From Caballeronia telluris (GTDB lineage: Bacteria; Pseudomonadota; Gammaproteobacteria; Burkholderiales; Burkholderiaceae): 64,000 nucleotides of DNA. A model generated the notes under the pieces. It made no database searches, had not been told where the DNA came from, and saw only the letters and a program-made list of their open reading frames with translations. The position numbers were made by a program, and so were the translations under genes. The stretch lies in contig NZ_FCNZ02000016.1 in assembly GCF_001544495.1 (NCBI RefSeq), positions 62,001-126,000 of the forward strand, in the 5' to 3' direction. Positions 1 to 9,184 of the stretch are shown here, in pieces (the stretch's first letter is position 1; each line of letters begins with the position of its first letter).

Positions 1-2
1 TG

Positions 3-380
3 ACGATGCTCGTCGCGCTGGCCGCGAAGAACGCGATCCTGATCTTCGAGTTCGCGGTGCTGAACCGCGAGAACGGCGCATCGATCTACGACTCCGCGAT
101 GACGGCCGCGACCGAACGCCTGCGCCCGATCATCATGACGTCGCTCGCGTTCATCCTCGGCTGCGTGCCGCTCGCGATCGCAACGGGCGCTTCGGCGAAC
201 AGCCGCCATTCGATCGGCACCGGCGTGATCGGCGGGATGCTGGCCGCGACGCTGATCGCCGCGTTCTATATCCCGATGTTCTACTACCTGATCGAAACGG
301 CTTCGGCAAAGGTTGGGAATCCGAAGAAAAAGCCGGGCGATGTTCCCGCGACGCAGCCTGCCGCATCGGCGGACGACTGA
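3..380 (+). CDS. RND efflux pump inner-membrane subunit, C-terminal end (partial)
   Basis: This is the last ~125 residues of a resistance-nodulation-division (HAE1-type) proton-driven pump; the 5' part lies left of the window. The fragment carries the end of a transmembrane helix with the conserved stretch AAKNAILIFEFA, then the segment with ERLRPIIMTS and a further hydrophobic helix ending at YIPMFYYL, which is typical for the last membrane bundle of AcrB/MexB-like proteins. A short hydrophilic, Pro/Ala-rich tail follows. The stop is one base before the ATG of the outer-membrane factor gene, so the two are co-transcribed as a tripartite pump operon. The periplasmic adaptor is presumably further upstream. 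Substrate cannot be told from this fragment. Confidence 0.93.
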   Translation, partial: TMLVALAAKNAILIFEFAVLNRENGASIYDSAMTAATERLRPIIMTSLAFILGCVPLAIATGASANSRHSIGTGVIGGMLAATLIAAFYIPMFYYLIETASAKVGNPKKKPGDVPATQPAASADD

Positions 381-381
381 C

Positions 382-1845
382 ATGCGCACGCTCGCCCGAA
401 CCGTCCTCGTCATCGCGCCGCTCGCGCTCGGCGGCTGCCTGCTCGGGCCGAACTACGAGAAGCCGGCCATCGAAACGCCGCCCTCGTACCGCTTCGCGAG
501 CACCGAAGCGACGCAGATCGTCGATACGGTCTGGTGGGAGCAGTTCAACGATCCGGCGCTGAACGACCTGATTGCCGTCGCGCTCGCGGAGAATAAGGAT
601 GTGAAGATCGCGGCGGCGCGCGTCGAGCAATTCCTCGGGCAGTTCCAGACCACGCGTTCGCAGTTGTTCCCACAGGCGGCGGCGGGCTTCGACGCCGGGC
701 GCCAGCGCCTGCCGCTCGGCACGGTTGTGCCGCAGGGCACCGGGCTCGTGGTAAACAGTTTCGAGGCGACGCTTTCTGCCTCGTGGGAAATAGACGTGTT
801 CGGCAAGCTGCGCCGGCAGACCGAAGCCGCGCGCGCGAACCTGCTCGCGAGCGAGGAAGGGCGGCGCGCGACGATCCTCACGCTGGTGTCGTCGGTTGCA
901 TCGACGTATATCGGGCTCGTATCGCTCGACCGGCAGCTCGACATCGCGAAGGCCACCACCGCGAGCCGCGCCGATTCGGTGCATGTGTTCACGCTGCGCT
1001 TCAATTACGGCGAGGTCTCGCAGATGGAACTCGCGCAGAGCCAGTCGGAATACGAGGCATCGCTCGCGACGATTCCGCAGCTCGAACAGCAGATCGCGCA
1101 GCAGGAGAACGCGCTGTCGGTGCTGCTCGGCCGCAACCCGCAGCCGATCATGCGCGACCGCGAACTCGACGATCTCGCGATTCCCGTCGTGCCGGCGGGC
1201 CTGCCGTCCGAACTGCTGACGCGCCGCCCCGATCTGCGGCAGTCCGAGCAGAACCTGATCGCGGCCAACGCGCTGATCGGCGCGGCGCGCGCGCTCTACT
1301 TCCCGTCGATCTCGCTCACCGGTCTCTTCGGCACCGCGAGCGCACAGTTCTCGTCGCTCTTCACGGGACCCGCGCGCGTCTGGTCCTACGCGGGCGCCGT
1401 CACGTTGCCGATCTTCACGGCGGGCAACATCGCCGGTCAGGTGAAGCAGGCCGAGGCGCAGCAGCAGCAAGCCTTGCTCGAATATCAGAAGGCGATCCAG
1501 GTCGCGTTCCAGGAAGTCGACGACGCGCTCGTCACGCTGCAGAAATCGCGCGATGCGCTCGTCGTGCAGGGACGCCAGGTCGATGCGCTGCGCACCTATT
1601 CGCGGCTCGCGCGGCTGCGCTATGAAGGCGGCTATACGAGCTACATCGAAGTGCTCGATGCCGAGCGCAGTCTCTTCAACGCGCAACTGACCTACACGCA
1701 GACGCAAGGCACGGTCTTCACCTCGATGGTCAACCTGTACAAGGCGATGGGCGGCGGCTGGGTGAGCGACGCCGAGCGCATGAGCGCGACCGTGTACGGC
1801 GCAAACGGCGGGCCGGTCCCGACGACCCGGGAGCCGCCGCCGTGA
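382..1845 (+). CDS. RND efflux outer-membrane lipoprotein (NodT/OprM family)
   Basis: Outer-membrane channel of the tripartite pump whose inner-membrane subunit ends just upstream. The start chosen is ATG 382, which gives 487 residues, usual for the family, and a lipoprotein signal peptide with lipobox ending LGGC. A more upstream in-frame ATG at 313 would overlap the pump gene and destroy the signal peptide. The mature part begins GPNYEKP, a hallmark of NodT-family proteins (family knowledge), and two repeated OEP halves follow, the second with the typical RRPDLRQSEQNL motif around residues 280-292. The last 4 bases overlap the GTG of pqiA (GTGA), which suggests translational coupling to the next module even though its function differs. 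Confidence 0.93.
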   Translation: MRTLARTVLVIAPLALGGCLLGPNYEKPAIETPPSYRFASTEATQIVDTVWWEQFNDPALNDLIAVALAENKDVKIAAARVEQFLGQFQTTRSQLFPQAAAGFDAGRQRLPLGTVVPQGTGLVVNSFEATLSASWEIDVFGKLRRQTEAARANLLASEEGRRATILTLVSSVASTYIGLVSLDRQLDIAKATTASRADSVHVFTLRFNYGEVSQMELAQSQSEYEASLATIPQLEQQIAQQENALSVLLGRNPQPIMRDRELDDLAIPVVPAGLPSELLTRRPDLRQSEQNLIAANALIGAARALYFPSISLTGLFGTASAQFSSLFTGPARVWSYAGAVTLPIFTAGNIAGQVKQAEAQQQQALLEYQKAIQVAFQEVDDALVTLQKSRDALVVQGRQVDALRTYSRLARLRYEGGYTSYIEVLDAERSLFNAQLTYTQTQGTVFTSMVNLYKAMGGGWVSDAERMSATVYGANGGPVPTTREPPP

Positions 1846-3086
1846 ATCCCGCACCGCTCATCGCGTGTCACGAATGCGACCTGCTGCAGCGCGAGACCGT
1901 GTTGCCGAATGCGGGCACCGCGCGTTGCACGCGCTGCGGCGCCGAACTCTACCGAAATCGTCCCGACAGCCTCAATCGCTCGCTCGCGCTGACGGTCGGC
2001 GCGCTCGTGCTGTTCGCGATCGCGAATGCGTATCCGATCGTCGGGCTCAAGGTGAGCGGCAATTTCGTGCAGACCTCGCTTGGCGGTGCGGTGGACGTGC
2101 TCTATCGCGACGGCATGTGGCCCATCGCCGGGCTCGTGCTGGTCACGACGATCCTGATGCCGCTCTTGCAGATGGCGAGCATGGCGTACCTGCTCGTGCC
2201 GCTGCGCTTTAACCGCGTGCCGTACCGCGCCGACCTCGTGTTTCGCCTGCTGCATCTGGCCGCGCCCTGGGGCATGACCGAAGTGCTGATCCTCGGCGTG
2301 CTGGTCGCGCTCGTGAAGCTCGCGCATATCGCAGGCGTGGTGCCGGGCGTCGCGCTCTGGGCATTCGGCGCGCTGATGATGGCGCTCGCGGCAAGCTCGG
2401 CGGCCTTCGATCCGCGTGCGTTCTGGGAGCGCGTGAACCGTGCCGAGCCGCACACGTTCGCGTCGGCGCCGACCGCCGCGCGCGCTCGGCTGTTCGCGTG
2501 CCACGATTGCGGGCTGCTGTCGAAGGCCGCGCCGCGCGCCCATGCGGGACGCTGCCCGCGTTGCGGCGCGGCGCTGCATTTTCGCAAGCCCGAGAGCATC
2601 GCGCGGACGTGGGCGTTCCTGATCGCCGCGATCACGCTCTACATCCCCGCGAATGCGCTGCCGATGATGGACACGAGTTCGCTCTTCGGCGCGCAGCGCG
2701 ACACGATCATGAGCGGTGTCGTGTATCTGTGGACGTCGGGCGCGTGGCCGCTCGCGGTGATCGTGTTCATTGCGAGCGTCGCGGTGCCGATGCTCAAGAT
2801 CATGGCGCTCGTGTTTCTCGTCGTGACCGCGCAGCGGCGCTCGCGCGGCATGCTCGGGCCGCGCACGAAGATCTACCGGATCGTCGAGTTCGTCGGGCGC
2901 TGGTCCATGCTCGACATCTACGTGGTCACGCTGCTCGTCGCGCTCGTGCAGTTCAACGCGCTCGCGACGATCAAGGCGGGCCCGGCCGCCATCGCGTTCG
3001 GCGCGGTGGTCGTGCTGACGATGTTCGCCGCGATGTCGTTCGATCCGCGCCTCATCTGGGACGCCAACGAGGCCGATCATGGCTAG
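1842..3086 (+). CDS. pqiA: Paraquat-inducible protein A (PqiA), two-domain inner-membrane protein
   Basis: 414-residue integral membrane protein of the intermembrane lipid transport system PqiABC. It has two homologous halves. Each begins with a rubredoxin-like zinc ribbon made of paired CxxC motifs (CHEC...CTRC near the N-terminus, CHDC...CPRC about residues 222-245) and is followed by four hydrophobic helices. A GTG start at 1842 overlaps the previous stop. Its 3' end overlaps pqiB by 8 bases, so pqiA-pqiB-pqiC form one operon. In enterobacteria the system moves phospholipid across the envelope and responds to membrane stress; that role is inferred here from homology and gene order. Confidence 0.92.
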   Translation: MNPAPLIACHECDLLQRETVLPNAGTARCTRCGAELYRNRPDSLNRSLALTVGALVLFAIANAYPIVGLKVSGNFVQTSLGGAVDVLYRDGMWPIAGLVLVTTILMPLLQMASMAYLLVPLRFNRVPYRADLVFRLLHLAAPWGMTEVLILGVLVALVKLAHIAGVVPGVALWAFGALMMALAASSAAFDPRAFWERVNRAEPHTFASAPTAARARLFACHDCGLLSKAAPRAHAGRCPRCGAALHFRKPESIARTWAFLIAAITLYIPANALPMMDTSSLFGAQRDTIMSGVVYLWTSGAWPLAVIVFIASVAVPMLKIMALVFLVVTAQRRSRGMLGPRTKIYRIVEFVGRWSMLDIYVVTLLVALVQFNALATIKAGPAAIAFGAVVVLTMFAAMSFDPRLIWDANEADHG

Positions 3087-4698
3087 GCCGCCAGGACCAC
3101 CGGACGAACCGGGCTTTCCCGAAGCCGTCGCCGCGCCCAAGTCGCGCTGGCGGGTGCAGCTCGTCTGGCTCGTGCCGCTGATCGCGGTGCTGATCGGCGG
3201 CTGGCTCGCGGTGCAGGCGATCCTCGAAAAGGGCCCGACGATCAAGATCAGCTTCTCGACCGGCGAAGGCCTCGAAGCGGGCAAGACCAAGATCAAGTTC
3301 AAGAACGTCGACATCGGCGTGGTGCAGAGCGTCGTGCTTTCGCCGGATCACAAGCACGTGATCGCGACCGCGGAACTCGCGAAGCAGGCGACCGACATGC
3401 TCGTCGACGACACGCGCTTCTGGGTCGTGCGTCCGCGCATTTCGGGCGGGACGGTCTCGGGCATCGGCACGCTGCTCTCGGGCTCGTTCATCGGCATGGA
3501 CATCGGCACGCAGAAGAAGCCGCGGCGCGATTTCGTCGGACTGGAGATACCGCCCGTCTTCGCGAGCGGCGTGCCCGGGCGCGAATTCGTGCTGAAAAGC
3601 GAGGACCTGGGTTCGCTCGACGTCGGCTCGCCTGTGTATTTCCGCAGGCTCCAGGTGGGGCAGGTGACCTCTTTCGACCTCAATGCGGACGGCTCGGGCG
3701 TGACGATGCGTGTGTTCATCAACGCGCCCTACGACAAGTACGTGAAGGGCGACACGCGCTTCTGGCAGGCGAGCGGGCTGGATGTCGTGCTCGATACGTC
3801 CGGCGTGAAGATCAACACCGAGTCGCTCGTGTCGATTCTGGTCGGCGGGCTGGCGTTCCAGAGTCCGCCCGATTCGCAGGACGTCGTCGAAGCATCCGCG
3901 CAGACGCCCTTCCAGCTCTTTGCCACGCGCACCGAGGCGATGCAGCGGCACGAGCGCATCGTCGACAACTACGTGTTCAACTTCAAGGAGTCGGTGCGCG
4001 GGCTGACGGTGGGCGCGCCGGTCGATTTCCGCGGCATCGTCGTGGGCGAGGTCGCGGCGATCAATACGCGCTACGACCCCGTGACGCGCGAATTCAGCAT
4101 TCCGGTGCAGGTGCGCTTTTATCCCGAGCGCTTCACGTCGCGTTACGAGTCGGGCAGGCGCGCGGGACGGGTCGTGGAGAACCGGCGCGAAGTGGCGCAG
4201 TGGCTCGTCGAGCGCGGTTTGCGCGCGCAGTTGCGCACCGGCAGTCTGCTTACCGGGCAACTGTACGTCGCGCTCGATTTCTTCCCGACCGCGCCCAAGG
4301 CAGCGATGAACTGGGAGGCCAATCCGCCCGAGATGCCGACCGTGCCGGGCGGGCTGCAGTCCTTGCAGGAGTCCGTGTCGAGCCTCGTCGCGAAGCTCAA
4401 CAAGATTCCGTTCGAAGGGATCGGCAACGATCTGCGCGCGACGTTGCAGGAGGCGAAGCGGCTCGTGACGACGCTCGATACTCAAGTGGCGCCGGAGGCG
4501 CGCGGCGCGCTCGTGCAGGCACGCGAGGCGCTCAACGCGACGAATCGCGTGATGCAGACGGACTCGCCGCTTCAACAGAACGCCGCCGACGCGATGCGCG
4601 AACTGGCCCGCACGGCCGCTGCGTTCCGCGCGCTCGCGGAGTATCTGGAGCGTCATCCCGAAGCGCTGATTCGCGGCAAGCCGGAGGATTCGAAGTGA
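3079..4698 (+). CDS. pqiB: PqiB, MCE-domain intermembrane lipid transport protein
   Basis: 539 residues: a short cytoplasmic N-terminus, one transmembrane helix (about residues 24-45, WLVPLIAVLIGGWLAV), then three tandem MCE (MlaD-like) domains, the first beginning at KISFSTGEGLEAGKTKIKFK. After about residue 420 there is an alpha-helical region (LQSLQESVSSLVAKLNKI onward) that in E. coli PqiB forms the long needle spanning the periplasm (family knowledge). The length matches the family. ATG 3079 lies inside pqiA, and the stop TGA overlaps the pqiC ATG (TGATG), indicating tight translational coupling. Confidence 0.93.
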   Translation: MARPPGPPDEPGFPEAVAAPKSRWRVQLVWLVPLIAVLIGGWLAVQAILEKGPTIKISFSTGEGLEAGKTKIKFKNVDIGVVQSVVLSPDHKHVIATAELAKQATDMLVDDTRFWVVRPRISGGTVSGIGTLLSGSFIGMDIGTQKKPRRDFVGLEIPPVFASGVPGREFVLKSEDLGSLDVGSPVYFRRLQVGQVTSFDLNADGSGVTMRVFINAPYDKYVKGDTRFWQASGLDVVLDTSGVKINTESLVSILVGGLAFQSPPDSQDVVEASAQTPFQLFATRTEAMQRHERIVDNYVFNFKESVRGLTVGAPVDFRGIVVGEVAAINTRYDPVTREFSIPVQVRFYPERFTSRYESGRRAGRVVENRREVAQWLVERGLRAQLRTGSLLTGQLYVALDFFPTAPKAAMNWEANPPEMPTVPGGLQSLQESVSSLVAKLNKIPFEGIGNDLRATLQEAKRLVTTLDTQVAPEARGALVQAREALNATNRVMQTDSPLQQNAADAMRELARTAAAFRALAEYLERHPEALIRGKPEDSK

Positions 4699-5273
4699 TG
4701 CGCGCCTTCATTCTGATGTGCTCGGCGGTGCTCTCGATGGCCGGCTGTGCGGGATCGCCGAAGTCGAAGTTTTATACGTTGAGTGCGGTCGGCCCGGTGC
4801 AGTCCGCGCCGGCTGCTTCGGCGGTGCCGATCGCGATCGAATCGGTGACGGTGCCGGAACTGGTGGACCGCCCTCAGATGGTCGTGCGCGTCGATGCAAC
4901 GCGCGTCGAGATCGACGAATTCTCGCGTTGGGCGGAGCCGCTCAAGAGCCAGATTCCGGCCGTGATCGCCGAGGACCTGACGCGGCTCGTGCCGGGGGCG
5001 AGGGTGTCGGTGTATCCGCAGCGCGCGGACGATGGCGCGGTGTATCGCGTGTCGGTGGATGTACAGCGCTTCGAATCCGCGCCGGGGACGATGGCAGGCA
5101 TCGCGGTGCTCTGGTCGGTGCGGCCGCCGAAGGGGACCGCCGTTTCCGGGCGTACCGTGGTTCACGAGCCGGTCGCAGGCGGCGGGTACGACGCGCTCGT
5201 CGATGCGCACAATCGCGCGATTGGCGCGGTCAGCGCCGACATCGCCCGGAGTATTCAACAGGCTCAACACTGA
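4698..5273 (+). CDS. pqiC: PqiC, outer-membrane lipoprotein of the Pqi system
   Basis: 191-residue ABC-type transport auxiliary lipoprotein family member (PF03886-like). The chosen ATG overlaps the pqiB stop and gives a lipoprotein signal with lipobox ending MAGC, followed by the family signature KFYTL at the start of the mature protein. The open frame continues far upstream inside pqiB, but that extension is out of register with the signal peptide and is rejected. PqiC is thought to receive the PqiB needle at the outer membrane. It is the last gene of the operon; a 90-base gap follows. Confidence 0.9.
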   Translation: MRAFILMCSAVLSMAGCAGSPKSKFYTLSAVGPVQSAPAASAVPIAIESVTVPELVDRPQMVVRVDATRVEIDEFSRWAEPLKSQIPAVIAEDLTRLVPGARVSVYPQRADDGAVYRVSVDVQRFESAPGTMAGIAVLWSVRPPKGTAVSGRTVVHEPVAGGGYDALVDAHNRAIGAVSADIARSIQQAQH

Positions 5274-5362
5274 CAGACTTGCGCGACAGCACCCCGAAGG
5301 CCGGGCATGCGCCTTGCAAAAGCATTTCGGAACCGAAATGCCACGCAAAAGGACGCACCAGA

Positions 5363-7729
5363 ATGGAAACCGCCTCACGGGACGCGAACCCGCCGCCATC
5401 CACGACCGAGGCCCCGTTTTCCGTCCCCGGAGAGAACTGCGCCAGCGTGCGGCATGCTGAGCGCTTCAGCCTGCTCATCGACGGGTCTGACTATTTTCGC
5501 GTGCTGCGCGAGGCGATCGGCCGCGCGGAGCGGACCGTGTTCATCCTCGGCTGGGACATCGACAGCCGCATGAAACTCACGCCGGAAGGCGCGCCCGACG
5601 ACCTGCCTGCCGCCCTCGGCGATTTCCTGCACGAGATCGCGGCGCGTCGCCGCCGTCTTCGCATCTACATTCTCGCGTGGGACTTCGCTATGCTCTACGC
5701 ATTCGAGCGCGAATGGCTCCCGGTCTACAAGATGGGCTGGCGCACGCATCGGCGCATCGCGTTCCAGATGGACGGCAAGCATCCGCTCGGCGGCTCGCAG
5801 CATCAGAAGATCGTCGTCATCGACGACAAGCTCGCGTTCGTCGGCGGTCTCGATCTCACGCGCTCGCGATGGGACTCGCCCGAGCACGCGCCCGACGATC
5901 CGCTGCGCCGCGACGCGAACGACGCGCCCTACGCGCCCTTTCACGACGTCCACACGATGTTCGACGGCGACGCCGCCCGCGAAATCGGCCTGCTCGCCCG
6001 CGAGCGCTGGCAGCGCGCGTGCGGCCGGCGCTTCGCGATCCGGGCGCATCGGGCGACGCTTGCGAGCGATCCGTGGCCGCCGTCGCGCGCCGTCGATCTC
6101 GCCGACGTCGATCTCGCCATCGCGCTCACGGAGCCCGCCTACGCGGGCCGCCCGGCCGTGCGCCAGATCCGCGCGCAATACCTCGACGCGATCGACCGCG
6201 CGAAACGCAGCATCTATATCGAGAACCAGTACTTCACCTCGGGCACGATCGGCACGGCGCTCGCGCAGTCGCTGGCGAAACCGGACGGCCCGGATCTCGC
6301 GATCGTCGTGCCGCGCGACCAGAGCGGCTGGCTTCAGCAGGTCACGATGGGCGTGCTGCGCGCGCGGCTGCACCGGCTGCTCACGGCCGCCGACCAGCAC
6401 GATCGCTATCGCATCATGGCGCCGAGCGTGCCCGGCCTCGGCGAGCATTTCGTGAACGTGCACAGCAAGCTGATGATCGTCGACGACGACTTGCTGCTCG
6501 TGGGTTCGGCCAATCTCAACAATCGCTCGATGGTGCTCGACACCGAATGCAACATCGCCATCGACGCGGCCGGCGACCCGCGCATCCAGTCGGCGATCGC
6601 GCGCATGCGCGACACGCTGCTCGCCGAGCATCTCGGCTGCACCGTGGACGACGTCGCCCGCGAACGCGCAACGCGCGACGGCATGAACGCGGCGATCGAA
6701 GCGCTGCAAAAGAACGCGGACGAGCATCGCACGCTCGCGCGGCTGATCCCGACTGTTTCGGCCGATCTTGATCAACTGATTCCGCCCGAAGCGCTGATCG
6801 ATCCCGAGACGCCCGTCGCGCCGGACGAACTCGTCGGCCAGTTCGTGCCGGTCGACAAGGCGCGTCCGCTGATCGGCCGGTTCGCGCTGCTCGGCACGCT
6901 CGCGCTCCTGATGGTCGGGCTCGCGGGACTATGGCACTGGACGCCGCTCGCGGATTACGTGAACCTCAAGTCGCTCACGCGCGCGACGCGCCATATCGAA
7001 TCGCTGCCGCTCGCGCCGCTCTGGATCGTGCTCTGCTATGTGAGCGCGGCGGTCGTCGCGGTGCCGGTGACGCTGCTCATCGCCGCGACCGGGCTCGTGT
7101 TTGGCGCGCTGTGGGGCGCGGTGTATGCGCTCGTCGGCACGATGGCGGCGGCCGCCGTCACGTATCTGCTCGGTAGCTGGCTCGGCCGCGACATGGTGCG
7201 GCGCGTGGCCGGCACGCGCGTGAACAAGCTCTCCGAGCGGGTGGCGAAACGCGGCATCGTCGCGGTCGTCGTGCTGCGCCTCCTGCCGGTCGCGCCGTTT
7301 TCGATCGTCAATCTGGTCGCGGGCGCCTCGCACATCCGCCTGCGCGATTTCCTGCTCGGCACGCTGCTCGGCATGGGTCCAGGCATCCTGCTGACGGTCG
7401 CGTTCGCGCATCAGCTCGTGGCGTCGCTGCGGCATCCGACGGCCGGTTCGTTCGCGATTCTGATCGGCATCGGCGTGACGCTCGTCGGTGTGTCGCTGCT
7501 GTTGCAGCGTTTTCTCGGCCGTGCGAAGCCAGGCGAAGACGCAGCCGAACGGGCGCGCGAGGAAGCCGCGGCGCACGACGAAACGAAGGAAAAGGCCAGC
7601 GACGAAGCCGCCCGCGCGCAGGATTTCCGCGAGACCACGACGCCACCGCGCGACGATTCCGCCGTCGCGGCGGGCGGCGGCGCGCATGACGCGCACCGGC
7701 GCAAGCGCGCGGACGAGGTGAGCCCATGA
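5363..7729 (+). CDS. Phospholipase D-like / VTT (DedA-superfamily) fusion protein
   Basis: 788 residues. Residues 1-~500 form a cardiolipin synthase-like phosphatidyltransferase with two HKD motifs: HxKxxxxD at His147 (HQKIVVIDD, then GGLD) and at His367 (HSKLMIVDDD, then GSANLNNRS). From about residue 505 there is a membrane part with the VTT/TVP38 domain, including LxxxTGLVFGALWGAVYAL and the VLRLLPVAPFSIVNLVAG segment. The C-terminal ~75 residues are charged and low in complexity. Start ATG 5363 is preceded by only a weak Shine-Dalgarno; the frame is open further upstream but overlaps pqiC. The ATGA overlap with the next gene indicates an operon. The likely role is phospholipid synthesis or remodelling at the inner membrane. 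This PLD-VTT architecture is known in proteobacteria, but its substrate is not settled. Confidence 0.88.
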   Translation: METASRDANPPPSTTEAPFSVPGENCASVRHAERFSLLIDGSDYFRVLREAIGRAERTVFILGWDIDSRMKLTPEGAPDDLPAALGDFLHEIAARRRRLRIYILAWDFAMLYAFEREWLPVYKMGWRTHRRIAFQMDGKHPLGGSQHQKIVVIDDKLAFVGGLDLTRSRWDSPEHAPDDPLRRDANDAPYAPFHDVHTMFDGDAAREIGLLARERWQRACGRRFAIRAHRATLASDPWPPSRAVDLADVDLAIALTEPAYAGRPAVRQIRAQYLDAIDRAKRSIYIENQYFTSGTIGTALAQSLAKPDGPDLAIVVPRDQSGWLQQVTMGVLRARLHRLLTAADQHDRYRIMAPSVPGLGEHFVNVHSKLMIVDDDLLLVGSANLNNRSMVLDTECNIAIDAAGDPRIQSAIARMRDTLLAEHLGCTVDDVARERATRDGMNAAIEALQKNADEHRTLARLIPTVSADLDQLIPPEALIDPETPVAPDELVGQFVPVDKARPLIGRFALLGTLALLMVGLAGLWHWTPLADYVNLKSLTRATRHIESLPLAPLWIVLCYVSAAVVAVPVTLLIAATGLVFGALWGAVYALVGTMAAAAVTYLLGSWLGRDMVRRVAGTRVNKLSERVAKRGIVAVVVLRLLPVAPFSIVNLVAGASHIRLRDFLLGTLLGMGPGILLTVAFAHQLVASLRHPTAGSFAILIGIGVTLVGVSLLLQRFLGRAKPGEDAAERAREEAAAHDETKEKASDEAARAQDFRETTTPPRDDSAVAAGGGAHDAHRRKRADEVSP

Positions 7730-8445
7730 CGCCGAACGCATCGGCGGTGGCGCATCGCGAATTGAAGATCGCTACGTACAACGTGCATGGCGCGGTCGGC
7801 ATCGACGGCAGGTTCGCGCCGGAGCGGATCGGCGAAGTGCTGGGGGAGATCGACGCCGACATCTTCGCGTTGCAGGAAGTGCCGCTTGGCGGCAGCGGTG
7901 CGCCGAACGTGCTCGAAACATTGCAGCGCATGACCGGACTGACGGCGGTCGAGGGGCCGACGCTCGATACGCCCGCGCGCCGTTTCGGCAACGCGGTGCT
8001 GACGCGCTTTCCGGTGCGCGCGGTGCGCACGCTCGATCTTTCGTTCAGGAGCCGCGAGCCGCGCGGCGCGCTCGACGCCGACATCGACTGCGATGGCGAA
8101 GTGTGGCGCGTGGTCGCGACGCATCTCGGGCTTGCATCGAGCGAGCGGCGCGCGCAGGTCGAACAGGTGCTGCAGTGCTTCGACACGCCCGCGATGCCGG
8201 TGATCCTGCTCGGCGATCTCAACGAGTGGTTCGTGCATGGCCGCACGCTGCGGCGGCTTGTCACACATTTCTATCGCGTGGACGCGCCGCGCACGTTTCC
8301 GACGCGTTATCCGCTCTTCGCGCTCGACCGTATCTGGGTGCATCCGGGCGAGCGGCTGACCGGAGTCGAGGTGCATCGAACGGCGCTTTCGCGCATCGCA
8401 TCGGATCACTATCCGCTCATCGCGCACTTCACTGCGACGGCATGA
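7726..8445 (+). CDS. Endonuclease/exonuclease/phosphatase (EEP) family protein
   Basis: 239 residues with the full DNase I/EEP catalytic set: KIATYNVHG (Asn) at the N-terminus, FALQEVP (metal-binding Glu), LLGDLNEW (Asp/Asn pair), and SDHYPLIAHF (Asp-His) at the C-terminus. There is no signal peptide, so it should act in the cytoplasm. It starts 4 bases inside the PLD-VTT gene (ATGA). EEP proteins encoded beside PLD enzymes are often lipid or phosphodiester phosphatases rather than nucleases, which would fit phospholipid metabolism, but the sequence alone cannot separate nuclease from phosphatase activity. Confidence 0.88.
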   Translation: MTPNASAVAHRELKIATYNVHGAVGIDGRFAPERIGEVLGEIDADIFALQEVPLGGSGAPNVLETLQRMTGLTAVEGPTLDTPARRFGNAVLTRFPVRAVRTLDLSFRSREPRGALDADIDCDGEVWRVVATHLGLASSERRAQVEQVLQCFDTPAMPVILLGDLNEWFVHGRTLRRLVTHFYRVDAPRTFPTRYPLFALDRIWVHPGERLTGVEVHRTALSRIASDHYPLIAHFTATA

Positions 8446-8643
8446 AGCGAAGCGCTTGCGAGCAAAAAGCGATGTCCCTGTGACGCTTCGTGACTCCCGC
8501 GCGACAGAAAACCCCTTGAATTGCGGTACAAAATCGCAAAAGACTCGCACGAACGCGCGCGGCGTATGTAGAATCCGGCGTTGATACGCGTGCATCGACG
8601 CGCACGTATTCTCATGACACTGACCACAACAGGTAGGAGAAAC

Positions 8644-9114
8644 ATGCCGACTTCCGCAAAAACCGCTGCCAAGAAAGCCGCACCGAAGGCCGCCACCAAG
8701 GCCGCTGCCGCACCGGCGAAGAAAGTAGCAGCCAAGAAGGTTGCCGCGAAGCCCGCAGTCGCGGCCAAGAAGGTTGCGGCGAAGGCATCGGGAACGCTTT
8801 CGCCGATCAAGGACACGTTCACGAAGGCATCGCTTGCAGCGCACCTCGCCGATCGCGCGACGGTCGACGTGAAGGCCGTGAAGGCCGTCCTCGCTGCGCT
8901 CGAAGACACGATCCTCGGCTCGGTCCACAAGAAGGGCGCGGGTGAATTCACGCTGTCGGGTCTGTTGAAGATCTCGGCGCAGATCGTGCCGGCGAAGAAG
9001 AAGCGCTTCGGCAAGGACCCGTTCACGGGTGAGGAACGCTGGTTCCCGGCGAAGCCGGCTAGCGTTCGCATCAAGGCCCGCCCGTTGAAGAAGCTGAAGG
9101 ACGCAGCAGCCTGA
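8644..9114 (+). CDS. H1-like/HU hybrid DNA-binding protein
   Basis: 156 residues. The first ~55 residues are almost only Lys, Ala and Pro in histone H1/AlgP-like repeats (AAKKAAPKAATKAAA, KKVAAKK). Residues ~60-150 are a complete HU/IHF fold (FTKASLAAHLADR, then AGEFTLSGLLKI and RFGKDPFTGE, with the DNA-binding arm region). Start ATG 8644 follows AGGTAGGAGA. An in-frame ATG at 8614 precedes that ribosome-binding site and is rejected. Such HU proteins with disordered basic tails are typical of Burkholderiales and are abundant nucleoid proteins. A strong intrinsic terminator lies 28 bases downstream, and the gene is monocistronic. Confidence 0.92.
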   Translation: MPTSAKTAAKKAAPKAATKAAAAPAKKVAAKKVAAKPAVAAKKVAAKASGTLSPIKDTFTKASLAAHLADRATVDVKAVKAVLAALEDTILGSVHKKGAGEFTLSGLLKISAQIVPAKKKRFGKDPFTGEERWFPAKPASVRIKARPLKKLKDAAA

Positions 9115-9142
9115 TTTTTCAGTCTTCGGTTCGCGGTTCTGG

Positions 9143-9176
9143 AAAAAGCCAGCTTCGGTTTCGAAGCTGGCTTTTT
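9143..9176. terminator. Bidirectional rho-independent terminator
   Basis: A 15-bp perfect stem (AAAAAGCCAGCTTCG against its complement) closes a 4-base loop at 9158-9161. It ends in a T-run on the plus strand and has an A-run at the 5' side, so it can terminate both the HU gene and the convergent LysR gene ending at 9185. Confidence 0.92.
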
Positions 9177-9184
9177 TTATTCGC

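Noticed and set aside
3052..4656. Long minus-strand open frame opposite pqiB
   Set aside because: Arg/His/Leu-rich composition typical of antisense to GC-rich coding sequence; pqiB on the plus strand is certain.
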